From: Ephemerocybe angulata
Taxonomy: Eukaryota > Basidiomycota > Agaricomycetes > Agaricales > Psathyrellaceae
Direction: 5' to 3'
Assembly (NCBI GenBank): GCA_013368325.1
Contig: JAACJK010000223.1
Span: 682,001 to 746,000 of the forward strand
Length of the DNA: 64,000 nucleotides
Shown here: positions 1 through 10,300 of the stretch, piece by piece
Layout: each line of letters starts with the position of its first letter
How positions within the stretch are numbered: the first letter of the stretch is position 1
Position numbers and translations under genes: made by a program
The notes under the pieces: generated by a model
Told to the model about the DNA's origin: nothing
What the model saw: the letters and a program-made list of their open reading frames with translations, nothing else
Databases searched by the model: none

Positions 1-1330
1 CGAGGCATTCTTCTAGAAGGCAGGGCCAGGTTTGCGGGCTTTGAGCTTTCATACGCTTCTAGCACATCTGCCGATGAAGGACCAGGTTGACCAATCCACG
101 TCTCTAGTGCCAACAGATGCGCTAGGGACTGTTAGGAATGCTATGGGATGCTACCAAGATGCTACGCAAAATCCGACGCCTTGTTTCAATTGGCTGCGAC
201 ATCTGATCCACCTTGTCCTCTGACCTCTGATACCTTTTTGACAGAGTAGCGCTAGGCCATCGACAGAGTGGTGCGGTCTTACTCTGGAAACTGCAGTCCC
301 TATGTGATCGGGAATAAGAGCAGAATGTGGTATGTGTTACAAACCCACCCGAACTTATTCTTTTTCAAGTGAGCAACGCTCGCTCTATCTTTACCTCTGT
401 TATTCACCTTGCATCCAGTCTCGGAATACTTATAACGGTTTCTCGAGCCATCTATCATCACGATGGAGTTCATGTGGAAATTACGTTCTCCGACATATGG
501 TTGTAAAGATCGATACCAGTCCATATTCCTAGCACAGCGCTTCGCCAATACGAACGCGCCGGAGAAGTGTGACACCCGTAGGCTGCAACGCGCTTTACGC
601 GTGCACCTTCGGTTGTCAACATGTCATCCTCAAGTTGGCTATTGGGTGGACATTCCATCGATCCTCATCCGCCACATATGAAGATAGAGGACACCCCTCA
701 ATAGGTTTGGGATAGAGCACCTCGTACTATGTAGGTGGTACACTCAGGTTCGGAATCTCCAAAGCCATGCCAGAATCGTCCATTGCGCAAACTACCAAGG
801 ACTTATGCTAATCGGTGGATTAGGGGCAACTCGTCGCGTTTGGTACCCTCAGACTGAGTCTCGAGGCCTCCAAGGATTCGAGGTGCGCGTCCGAGAAGAC
901 GCACGAGGTTCAATTGACTGTGCGCTTCGTCGTAATACCTGGTAAACCTCCATTCCGACGAAGGTGTCCGTTCATTAGCAGAGACTGGCAAGCCGCTGGC
1001 GAACTAGCAACGCATGCAGCGGAAGGTCGTCGATGGGCTGTTCTGGGGTTGAGTGTGAATTTGCAGCTTGGGGGTGGCTGAGAAGTCGGTGTCCGATATC
1101 GAGCTTAGATTGCAGGTCAAAGAGGTGATGATAAGATAACAATGGTCTTGGAGGTTGAGGGGTTGAGCGGGAAACCTAGGGTATGTACATATACTGAGCA
1201 GACTAAGAGGTTGGCACTGTGACTCGGAGCCACCAAGGGTACCCCCTGTTACATAAGTTGACTGTCTAATCTATTGTTGCTTTTCCAAGCTCCACCCCGT
1301 GAGCGAGTGCGAGCACATTGGAGGTGGGTG

Positions 1331-1528
1331 TCAGCGAGCGAGCCAATATAGTACGAATGTAACAGGAATAACTTGGATGCTCATAGAGGCATCACGCCCC
1401 GAGTCGGCACACCGGTGGAGGGGTGTGCGTCAGCGAGCGAGCTAATATAGTACGAATGTAGCAGGAATAACTTGGATGCTCATAGAGGCATCACGCCCCG
1501 AGCGTCAGGTTTCCTGCCTGCCCGGAGG
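1331..1528. repeat. 99-bp direct tandem duplication
   Basis: A block beginning TCAGCGAGCGAG and ending CATCACGCCCCGAG occurs at about 1,331-1,404 and again at about 1,430-1,503, a period of 99 bp. Only a few mismatches separate the copies, so the duplication is recent. Confidence 0.85.
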
Positions 1529-1649
1529 GCCATACTGTTCCAATGAGACGCCCCTGGTGGGCTGGTTCGAGTCGACGGGCGCCTAAGCTCATGGGTGATC
1601 GGACTGCCAAGCGGACTTCAGACTTCGAGTTGTGGCACGCTTATCCTGA

Positions 1650-2685
1650 ATGTTTTACGGGGCTCCGCCAATGGGAGCCCATCATTGATCCCGTTTTACG
1701 GGGCCGAGATGCCGACCCGGAGCCTCGGGACCACGTGCTCGGAAGCTTCCGGCGCGCGCGCTTGGGCAGGGCTCCGTCGCGCTCGCTTGGCGCTTGCGGC
1801 TCCAATTTGTGCTCACTGGACGTGCCACTGGCTGTCGGGTAGTGTATGTGGTCGGAGGTCCCTGTGGTAGTTTATTGGCTTTACCATATCCAATATGTAG
1901 CACAGTATTGTATGTAAAGTAGTGTAGCGAGATCTTTATCTGACCTGCGGGCTTCGGCTCTTCAGATAGAAAAAGTTGCGCTGCGCGCACTCACAATACA
2001 ATAAAGCAATGATGGGTAGAAGTATCTGTGGCCTATGTGAGCACTAGAGGCAGAGGTAAGTGCTACATGTATGGACATTAAAATTTAAGCGCCCGACCAT
2101 CCCCACATGCTCCCGATGGCTCCCTGGAATTCCTGGGGGGAAAAATAAGTGAAATAAGTACATAAGTAACTTATTTTGAACATTTTACCGTAAAACGGCT
2201 CGTTTTACGAGCCGAACCGGGTTGTTTTACGAGGCGACCCAGCCTCCAGGCAACTGCTCGGTTCCAATGACAGGCAGCCGCCGTACGTTAGTTCCTCCAT
2301 CCCGGGTTCATCAGATATGATCGGGTAGCCTTTCGGCATGTCGCTGGCTTGGTTGCCTTTTATTGTACTGACCATGCCTCTCAGTTGTTGACTCTGGACT
2401 TGTGTATTAAGTATTAAACTAATAGTACAACCAAACCCAAGCTCTTCCCTCTGTCCTTTCCTTTGTCCTGCCCAGCCGCCACAAAGCATTCATAGCGGGG
2501 GCTGTGAGACGAGCAGAAAAACCTTAGCTGAGCATAGTAATACTTTCCGGGCTCGCCAAGATCCCGGTTTTGGTCCCATAGGTCCCATCCAAGCTTGACG
2601 CTCGGAACCGTGTTCGGCCATCGTTCCCAAAACGATGGCCTTTTCCCTGCCGGTAAAACGCCCCGTAAAACAGGGCGAATAAGGC
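1650..2685. repeat. Cluster of GTTTTACG-type short repeats (possible non-autonomous DNA transposon)
   Basis: The word GTTTTACG, or its complement CGTAAAAC, recurs at about 1,653, 1,692, 2,188, 2,200, 2,223, 2,653 and 2,667, in both orientations and crowded at the two sides of a roughly 1-kb interval. Several copies continue as GGGGC. This is the pattern of subterminal repeats in a cut-and-paste element. Clear terminal inverted repeats or a target duplication were not found, so the identification is tentative. Confidence 0.4.
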
Positions 2686-3065
2686 CGCAAAATGTGGCCG
2701 CTAAAAGTTCCAGGCTCCGCTCCTCCAACCTGAAATCCTCTCAGCGGACTCGCTCAGAACGCAGTACTACATTGACACGATGACAGGGCTATTCATGCCC
2801 ATACCATGGGCATGACTCGCTGCGCTTTCGGGCGCGTACGCGCAGTTCAATGCCAAGAGATACCTGGACACTGAAAGTGGAAAGGTTTTGTCTGCTTAGG
2901 CGAGATCGTTTCGCAGGGAAGCTCAAGTATGCCCATATTAGGAAGGTAACTTCCTTTCCGATCCGAATCACCTAATATTCACTACGTGATACTTACATAA
3001 TTGCTTATCTAATTTTCATTGTGTCTGTTCTCCCTCCTTTCGCCTTGTCGTTGTACCTTAGTGCT

Positions 3066-4049
3066 TTATCTGCCTTGGCCCCGTCGTCTCTCTCCTGCCT
3101 CTGCCGTCTTTCGCTCTTTCTGGCGGACCGACCTCCTCGGGTGCGTTCCTCTTGTTTTGCGGGTGGTGGATGTACTGGTGATCTCGGGTTCCCTCGGTCT
3201 CTTGCCCACTGGTTTGGAGCGCCCCTCGTTAGAGCGCTGTTCGTTAGACGTGGACTGTTCGACATTCGGTCCGTCTTCGAACTCCAGAGGGGAGCGTGGG
3301 TGGTCAAGGTGGAGGTTTATGAAGGGGTTAGGCGGCTCTATTATTGGGGGTGCTAGGTTTTTGTAGCAGACGGGTGGGCACCTAGAGAATGCTATGGTCC
3401 TGGTTCTCCAGTTTATCTCTGGGTTGTGTCGTGCTAGCCACGCGAACCCTAGTATCACTGGATGGTTCAGCGAGGTGACGTAGAAGCACAGGTTCTCGGT
3501 GTGGGTTGCGATTTGCACCGGCATTGTGCATGTTGACGTGATGCATCCCGACGTGTTCTCGGAGCCGTCTGCGTTGTATATGTTCAGCGGGTCCGCCAGG
3601 ATACGCGTCGGGAACTTGTGCAGCGAGACGAATTCTTTGTCCATATAGCAGTTGGTGGCGCCGCTGTCTATGAGTGCCGTGATTGATATGGTGTCTCTGG
3701 TGCTGGCCCAGGGTCTGAAACAGGTGTTGATCATTAAGGTCGAGGGCGATTTACTGAGGGAGCTGTTGCTCGCGGTCCGAGGCCGCTTCGGGGCTGGAAG
3801 CGAGGGGGATGAGCCTCTCGGCGCGATGTTTGCGCGCGGCTTCGACGGCCATCGTTTCTTTTCTTCATAGTGGGTGTACGTGCAGGGTTGAATGCGCGCG
3901 TCTGCGCGAAGCAGGGGCGGGGAAGGGCTTCGCGTGCGGCCGTGAGTGAACGATTGTTCGAATTCGTATTGCGACGATGGCATTGGTTCCTCTGAGGATG
4001 CCAGAGATTGGGAGGGCTCGGGCTGGTTGAGTCTGTTCTGTGCGGGCAT
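3066..4049 (-). CDS. Retropepsin-like aspartic protease protein (retroelement-derived)
   Basis: A single uninterrupted frame of 327 residues. The central part has the retroviral-type aspartic protease signature LIDSGATNCYMD (about residues 127-138), followed by the usual flap-like segment and ILGFAWLARHNPEINW, as in Ty3/gypsy polyproteins of Agaricomycetes. The N-terminal ~100 residues are serine/proline/arginine-rich. The C-terminal ~100 residues are charged and basic and do not continue into reverse transcriptase. No reverse transcriptase, RNase H or integrase is seen nearby, so this is not a complete retrotransposon. It shares an intergenic region with the F-box gene at 4,361, and that region carries the recurrent GGTAAG/CCTTAGG motif. 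It may be a decayed gag-protease fragment or a domesticated protease. Confidence 0.7.
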   Translation of the reverse strand: MPAQNRLNQPEPSQSLASSEEPMPSSQYEFEQSFTHGRTRSPSPPLLRADARIQPCTYTHYEEKKRWPSKPRANIAPRGSSPSLPAPKRPRTASNSSLSKSPSTLMINTCFRPWASTRDTISITALIDSGATNCYMDKEFVSLHKFPTRILADPLNIYNADGSENTSGCITSTCTMPVQIATHTENLCFYVTSLNHPVILGFAWLARHNPEINWRTRTIAFSRCPPVCYKNLAPPIIEPPNPFINLHLDHPRSPLEFEDGPNVEQSTSNEQRSNEGRSKPVGKRPREPEITSTSTTRKTRGTHPRRSVRQKERKTAEAGERRRGQGR

Positions 4050-4099
4050 TGGCTAGTGGTCTGTGCCGTTGCTTATCGCGGGCTTTAAGTAGGCTGGGG

Positions 4100-4290
4100 T
4101 GGTGGGGGATGTTTACCTCTCTTCGGCTGGGTGTAGATAGGCACCTTAGGTTGGGCGGCTTGAGGTGAGCACCATCTCTTTCCTACGCATGGGAGGTGCT
4201 ACATTGATGTTACGTTTCGGTCCGGCACGCACCCGATGACTCGAAGGGTGAGTACCTTTGGCGTGAAAGGTGCGTATCTGGACGCACGAC
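4100..4290. promoter_or_regulatory. Divergent promoter with recurrent GGTAA/CCTTAGG motifs
   Basis: The sequence between the protease ORF (-) and the F-box gene (+) contains TTTACCTC (4,109), GCACCTTAGG (4,141), AGGTGAGCACC (4,163), GAGTACCTTT (4,250) and AAAGGTGCG (4,267). The same words cluster upstream of the cyclin, helicase, R1, R2 and F-box/NTase-like genes. Confidence 0.5.
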
Positions 4291-4360
4291 CAAACAGCCT
4301 CGGCTAGGGTTTAAATCTCAAAGGACGAACTCGGTGAGACGCTCGTTACTCTTCTGCGTT

Positions 4361-6004
4361 ATGGCGTCTAACTCCTCTCCCACTTCTATCCGTCAGCAAG
4401 TCGGGGTCTGCGAAGTCGCTTTCGACGACCTTTTCATCACCAACGCGGTGCCCAGTCAAGTTCAAGCAAGCTGCCTCCGGTACAGGTCCTCAATGATCGC
4501 CCGGCAGCTCGCCTTTCTGGCAGATTGTGCTGCGAGGCTTACAGAGGAGGACCGGGCGCATCGCTCGGCTCTTTCGCCTGTGCGACGTTTGCCGTTGGAG
4601 GTACTCGGCGAAATTTTCAAGCTGGTCGTGCCTTCATTCCTTAACGCCAGCGACCGGGAGATGATGGGAAATATGGGTCGAGTCTGTCAGCGATGGAGGG
4701 ATGCCCTGCTGAACGCTTCTTCGCTTTGGCGAGGGATAATATTGGGTCCCTGCCTATGCCCCGCTCAAGATACCGTAGGGGCCGTTCGGCGCCATGAAGA
4801 GGATTATAAGAAGCTCGTCACCTGGTTCGGACGATCGGGGGGGTGTCGTAAAGGGCTCATTTACAGTTCGGTGGATCTGCACTGCCGATGCGATGACGGG
4901 TCGCTCTGCAAGGCTGTTCATCCTATCGTATCTCGGTTGATTAACGAAGGTCCCAAGCTCGTTCACCTAACCTTGCAGTTGTCCGGTGCGAGTTGCTTTC
5001 GCAACTTGCTGGCCGCCTTGAGAGCAGAGCCTGGAGGGTCCCCTCCCGATCCTTTAGCATCCCTCGGGTCGTTCTCCTTGGAATTCGTCGACGATTCGCC
5101 TTTGATGTGGGACGACGGGCCGGATCCGACCTCGTCTGTGTTCAACCTCCTTCCTCCCGTTCCGGCTCTGGGGATCTTCCTCCCGTTGCGAGAGTCAGCT
5201 TTCGACGACGAGTTGGCATCTCTGGAATGTCCTATTCATATCCCTCCGACTATTTTGGCTCCGCTCGTGTCGCTTGCCATCAGATGGGATTGGGAGGGGA
5301 GGGGATTACTCGACGTGTTGGAGCAGTGTATCGCTCTCGACTCTTTCACTCTCGACCTCGCCCGTAGCGAACCCTTCGATGGGGATGTTCCTCCAGCCCC
5401 TTTGGAGCTCAGGGTGTTGACTTCGTTCAAGTTGGTGAAGGGAGGGGTTAGAATCCTGGACTTCTTGAGGACCCCGGCGCTCACTTCGCTCGATCTTGAG
5501 CTTAGCGTCGATCGGGCGGCTACGGTGGACATGTCGGACAGGTTGGATGGGTTCCTTCGCGCATCCGAGATTTTGGGGAAGCTCCGCTTCTTGCGCATCT
5601 GCGAATTGGTGGGGGGGCCTGGAATTATTTCTTTCATTCTTCCTCCCCTTGCATCCCTACGACACCTCGTTCTTGATAGTTCCACTGCATGCGGTTACTA
5701 CTTCGGGCAAGCCAGTACCGGACACGTGATCGCGCCTATGCGTCGGTACTTTCCCGAGTTGAGGCAGGTGGAACTACTGAACCTCAGGCGGAGCCGGCAT
5801 GTTCTCACTCACGAGATGCAATACTTCCGTAGGAGGGGGAGTGCTGGGATGTGCATGATAACCGTGTCTTACGCTGACGAGCCGAAGGTGTCTGAAGCCG
5901 AGTTGCAGTCTCGTCTTCGATCAACCAGAGATTCTGGTTCCCGGCTTTCGATTCGGGTGGTTGAATCTGTGGACTACGACGAGGAACGAGCCCTTACATT
6001 GTAG
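4361..6004 (+). CDS. F-box protein
   Basis: A single-exon protein of 547 residues, starting at the ATG at 4,361 (the frame extends 27 bp further upstream, but only with GTG). Residues ~73-125 form an F-box: RRLPLEVLGEIFKLVVP, then VCQRWRDALLNASSLWRGI. The preceding stretch resembles the coiled segment found before the F-box in many Agaricomycete F-box proteins. The remainder is leucine-rich and likely folds as irregular leucine-rich repeats for substrate binding. F-box proteins act as substrate adaptors of SCF (Skp1-Cullin-F-box) ubiquitin ligases; the substrate is unknown. It is followed after ~460 bp by the cyclin gene in the same orientation and has the shared upstream motif cluster. Confidence 0.85.
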   Translation: MASNSSPTSIRQQVGVCEVAFDDLFITNAVPSQVQASCLRYRSSMIARQLAFLADCAARLTEEDRAHRSALSPVRRLPLEVLGEIFKLVVPSFLNASDREMMGNMGRVCQRWRDALLNASSLWRGIILGPCLCPAQDTVGAVRRHEEDYKKLVTWFGRSGGCRKGLIYSSVDLHCRCDDGSLCKAVHPIVSRLINEGPKLVHLTLQLSGASCFRNLLAALRAEPGGSPPDPLASLGSFSLEFVDDSPLMWDDGPDPTSSVFNLLPPVPALGIFLPLRESAFDDELASLECPIHIPPTILAPLVSLAIRWDWEGRGLLDVLEQCIALDSFTLDLARSEPFDGDVPPAPLELRVLTSFKLVKGGVRILDFLRTPALTSLDLELSVDRAATVDMSDRLDGFLRASEILGKLRFLRICELVGGPGIISFILPPLASLRHLVLDSSTACGYYFGQASTGHVIAPMRRYFPELRQVELLNLRRSRHVLTHEMQYFRRRGSAGMCMITVSYADEPKVSEAELQSRLRSTRDSGSRLSIRVVESVDYDEERALTL

Positions 6005-6467
6005 CCTTGTTGTACGCGTTTATCAGGTTGTAGTAGCCCTGTATTGTAGATTGCATGTATATTCTCAACACTATGTACCGTGACGGTTTCGTTTCGTGGG
6101 GGGTCGTGAGCCTTCGAGTCGGTTAGTATACTATACTAGCCGTCGGCTGCAAGAGGTTCGCTGCTACCAATATTCAGGCTTCGTGCACGTTGTGACGTCT
6201 TTTGTTTGGTCGTTTTTCTGGCTGGACGGTCTTAGTGGGGATTGTTCTGATACTCATCGCCCTTGGGAGGTAGAGGAGTTTCGTAATTCGTGAGTCACTT
6301 AGACTCGTGCACTGCAAGAGGTAAGGTCCTTAGGTTTCCAACAACGTTTGGATGGGCACCTAAGTATCTTACCTTCATCGCTGATTAGAGCTACAGTTGT
6401 ACCGCTCACCGGCTGGGCCTTTATATATGGCTTTTCGGCGTGGTCTGGGAGTGTCACGCTTCATTCT
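6005..6467 (+). promoter_or_regulatory. Promoter of the cyclin gene with a GGTAAGGTCCTTAGGT dyad
   Basis: The 16-mer GGTAAGGTCCTTAGGT lies at 6,320-6,335. It differs by one base from a 16-mer at 29,355-29,370, near two other genes. GCACCTAAG and CTTACCTT follow at about 6,356-6,375. A TATATA box lies at about 6,422-6,428, some 40 bp before the ATG at 6,468. The first ~300 bp are the 3' flank of the F-box gene, with nothing else recognised. Confidence 0.65.
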
Positions 6468-7103
6468 ATGTCTCAACCAGTCGCTCCCCTGTCTCAAGCT
6501 GATGAAGACCTCTCTCAGTTGTGTTCGCGCTTCTTGACACACGTGTTCGGTTGCCCCGAAGAGCATTCGATCGGGGATCAAGATCTCCCTCCGTTGCCAG
6601 AGTACATTCACGTCATCCAAAGCCGGACGCAATTGCATTCCTCTGTGTCTTTCATAGCGCTTATGTTGATTGCGAGGCTCAAGGCGAGGTGCCCCACCGC
6701 TACCGGCACCTCAGGCCATCGTCTCTTTCTTTCGGCCCTCATGCTCGCTTCTAAGATGACCCACGATGAAGCGTACAACAACAGGTCCTGGACCATCGTC
6801 GTCGCCGAATATTTCTCGCTCCGTGAAGTCAATCGGATGGAACGCGAGATGTGCAAGTTCTTGGAGTGGGATCTCCTCATTGATGGGGCTGCGCTGGCCG
6901 CGTTTGAGAGGGCGGTTAGGGATGGTTTTTCTCAGGATGGTGGCAGTTATTCGAGTTCCGTTCCTCTGCCTTACGCTTCGAGGCGGATCGGGCAGGCAGC
7001 TACACCTTCAATCGGAGGTCGAGGTCGGTCTTTGCTCTTACTCAGCTCCTGTTTAGATGCCTATCTGATTACCGGGGTGTTCAGATTCGGTCTCGCGTCG
7101 TGA
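6468..7103 (+). CDS. Pcl/Pho80-type cyclin
   Basis: A 211-residue protein starting at the ATG at 6,468, about 40 bp behind a TATA box. Residues ~50-150 form a cyclin box of the Pcl (Pho85-cyclin-like) type: FIALMLIARLKARCP, then HRLFLSALMLASKMTHDEAYNN, the SWTIVVAEYFSLREVNRMER segment and MCKFLEWDL. Such cyclins bind and activate Pho85/Cdk5-class kinases in the nucleus or cytoplasm and act in G1/S progression and phosphate or morphogenesis control. The C-terminal ~60 residues are less conserved, and the last part could be altered by an unseen intron. Its neighbours are an F-box gene upstream and the Rep/helicase convergent to it. Confidence 0.85.
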   Translation: MSQPVAPLSQADEDLSQLCSRFLTHVFGCPEEHSIGDQDLPPLPEYIHVIQSRTQLHSSVSFIALMLIARLKARCPTATGTSGHRLFLSALMLASKMTHDEAYNNRSWTIVVAEYFSLREVNRMEREMCKFLEWDLLIDGAALAAFERAVRDGFSQDGGSYSSSVPLPYASRRIGQAATPSIGGRGRSLLLLSSCLDAYLITGVFRFGLAS

Positions 7104-7388
7104 GAGGAGGGCCGAGGCAGCGGCCTCCAGCGGAGGGGGCGAATCTCCTGATCTCTACCACGGAGGGGACCCGGAACAGTTGGTGGGTGGTAGTGGGCTG
7201 GGTGAACCCCATCCTCTCAAGGGGAGAATGTATTCTATTGTCATGCCATCTACCTATTAGTTACCTGTTTAGTTTCGTCCGAAGGTCAAGTTTCGCTTGG
7301 GACTCGAATGTGCAGCACAATGCCCGGCATGTACCTATATTATATTATACGAGTCCAACACGGCCTTCTATAGCATATCTCTACATGT
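7104..7388. other. Intergenic gap between convergent cyclin and helicase genes
   Basis: This stretch of about 285 bp separates the 3' ends of two convergent genes. It is partly AT-rich (TATATTATA around 7,338) and probably holds both 3' untranslated ends. No gene is seen. Confidence 0.5.
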
Positions 7389-10300
7389 TTAAGCTTTTAT
7401 ATCTGAGGAAGAGGTCTTTTTATCGAAGTCCCTGGCGCATTTCGTATCTAAGGAGTCCAGACGTGCTATTTCATCTCGTAGTTCACCCGACATTTCTTGC
7501 AGTATCTTACTTTCTGGAAACCAGCGGAGTACAAGTAAGCCTTTCAGCGTGGTTACTCTAGAGAGCATCACGTATACTCCTTGCTGTTTGGCTGAGGCGA
7601 GGTCGACGATGGCGCGGTCGAGAGTGCGTCCTTGGCTCTTGTAGTCAGTGTAGGAGTAAGCCGGGAGTAGAGGTACTTGGTGTCTCGTGAAGCTTTTGAA
7701 CCCAGCCTTGTAATATTGGGGTGGTATTTTGATGCTGGTGCTCGTTGGGAATATGGGGACCACGCCAGCTTCAAGTCCAGGGGCATGCATAAGCTTGGAA
7801 AGCGGTATTTTGACGTAGACCACTGTCGCATATCGGCGCTCTTCAAGTACGTCGTAGCGGATGTCGACGATGGTTCCTTCAGAACCGTTGACTACTTTGA
7901 GTTGAACGGAGACGTTTTCAGTTATCATCACCTTCATGCCTATGAACATGGGTAGTTGGCCAAACGAATCCTTGGTTTCCTTAGAGGAGAGGGACCACAG
8001 TAAAGGTGCCATTTTCCGGTTGACAGCTTCTCCTTTGTTTGTATCTTTGGAATAGTACAACGAGGCGGGAGCGGATATACGGTTGGCGTGTGCCATGAGC
8101 ATGGTAGAATTCAGTAGATCCCGTACCATCCTGTTCCCTACGATCATTGGTGCGTCTTCGAAGGCCCGAATAGTTTCTGGCTCTGACCGAGCTACGTGCT
8201 CAAAGTCTCGGCTACGAATATGGTCGACGACAGTGAGCCCTTCGATCTTGACCTGCTTTCCGGTGTTGTCTAGGCATCGTCTGCTCCTTATTAGGGATAG
8301 TATTGTAGCCAGTAGTTTGTCTCCCTCGTGGCGCTTGGTTTGTCTAAGTATGGTAACATGTGTGACCTGTCGCCATAAAAAGGCCCCGGAAATAGCGTCT
8401 ATTCCTACGCTGCTGCGCGCTTCTACAAACGACGGGTTTCGCACTAGTTTATAAGCGTATACGGGCGACTGTTTGGGAGGGGCTAATTGGAAAAAGTCCC
8501 CCAGAAAGATGACATTGATACCACCGAAAACGCGGAGGCAGTTGGCTGGGTAGTCGCTTTGGGATAGTTGGAGCTTGGACGATATTGATGCCAAAAACTG
8601 AGCGCTAATCATAGATACCTCGTCTATAAACAGGTATTTCACCCCTCTCCATTCTGCGGACAGACGTTTTACTAGCGTGGATGGGTTCTTGAAGTTGGCG
8701 CCTATGGATAGTAACGAATGCAATGTGCTGCCGCCTATCAGGGAGGCGGCTATGCCCGTGAAGGCGCCTATCCTTATTTCGCTTTCTCGGTTGGCGAGCT
8801 TGAAAAACTCGATAATCGATTCTATCAAGTAGGACTTGCCAGTTCCCCCTTCTCCCCCTATGTACATTAGGAGCTGCGGACCGCAAGCTATGGCGTGGGC
8901 TGTTATCGTCTGGTACGCTCTGTACTGCTCGGCGTTGTCGGTCAGCTTTCGCCGGAGAGCCAAGGCGTGTGCCTCGGCTTTCATTGCCGATGGTGGCGGA
9001 CCTCCGGAGCGGCTGATCGCCGGTACGATTGTGTCATCCACCGTGGCGATCTCGGTCGTGGGCTTTATCGGACGACGCTTCCGCCTCTTGCTGGGCTTAT
9101 CTTGTTTGTCGTCGTCCTCTCTGTCTCGCTTCCGACCTTTCGCCTTCGCCATGTACCGTCGTTGGCTGGCCACCTGGTCCGGCATTTCTTCGCACTCCTC
9201 TTCCGCTGCATCTACAGCCTCGTCCACTGCCATTAAGTCGTCCTCGTCCCCTGCGGTTCGCTCTGCAGGTGGGAAGCACTGTTGGACGGCCCACGACGAG
9301 CCTGGACCCAGAAGCTCTTCGAGGTACTGGGATATTTTGCTTGGGGGTGAAGCGTCTCCTTCGCACGTGGGCTGCTCCACTGCTGCTGCGTAGACGTTCA
9401 GTTGTGCCAGTGGTTCTTCGGTGTCAAAGTCCGGCAAGTGGTCCATCGCTATCAGTGCTTGTTCTGACAGTGTCTTTCTCTTTCCACGCGGCCTGTCGTC
9501 TCTGGCTTGTTTGCCCTCAGCCACCATGCCCATATTTTCGGCCACTCTCAGGTCCTCGGGCGACAGTTTGGCCAGTAGCAGCTCAGCTTCTGCCTTCCAG
9601 GAAGATTGTATCGGTATGATGTCGGACGGCGATCTCCACGGCGCGAACAAGATGCAGATGTCTCGACCCCATGTCTCCTGCTCGCCTTCGGTTCCGTTTC
9701 TCCGCTGTATAGCCGGGCCCAACAAAACCGGAATCACGCGTACCCGCCTCTCTCCCAGGGTATGTGTTTTGTGCTGAGGATGTTTCTTGGATGAGAACAC
9801 TCCCACTTGCGAGGTGTTGTTGGCCTTCCTCGACATCCTCCTGGTGGAGGCGATGTGATTGTACAGGCCCATCTGATCGAACGGTTCGTGTGTAGGGCAG
9901 AAGATATAGTCTAGGAGTGAGTTCGAGGCTATTATCTCTTCGCTATCTGTTGACATAGAGAGCTGTAGGTCGTCTATTCGCTGGGGCGGATGCTTCTCGT
10001 GGACGTTGAAGATAGGATCGATGGCATCCTCTTTGGAGACATATCGCAGAACCTCCGCCCAGTTGATGGCTTGGAAGCGCTCGCTGGTGTAGCACTCCCC
10101 TCCTCCTAGGACGTAGCTCATGACTTGTGGGTGGGATAGTTCTTGGCGCCCTAACATACTGTTGATAGCTATCGTTACTGCTTTCTTAGGGTCCGATTCA
10201 CTGTCGCAAGTTCTGTTGAGCACCTTTCGCTCTTCGCCTTGTCGGATGGCGTAGGCTAGCGCGGTTAGTCCTGCGTGCATAGATAGGGGAGCCTTGGTAA

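Larger units (their letters stand above)
1..3065. other. Region without a recognised gene
   Basis: Only short, unconvincing reading frames occur here. What can be seen is a 99-bp direct duplication (about 1,331-1,503), dispersed GTTTTACG-type repeats (about 1,650-2,680), and otherwise unique sequence. No RNA gene was recognised by eye. Confidence 0.5.

Noticed and set aside
8605..9777. Several long plus-strand and frame-shifted frames inside the helicase region
   Set aside because: They are shadows of the 2,016-residue helicase, which has clear Walker and HUH motifs.
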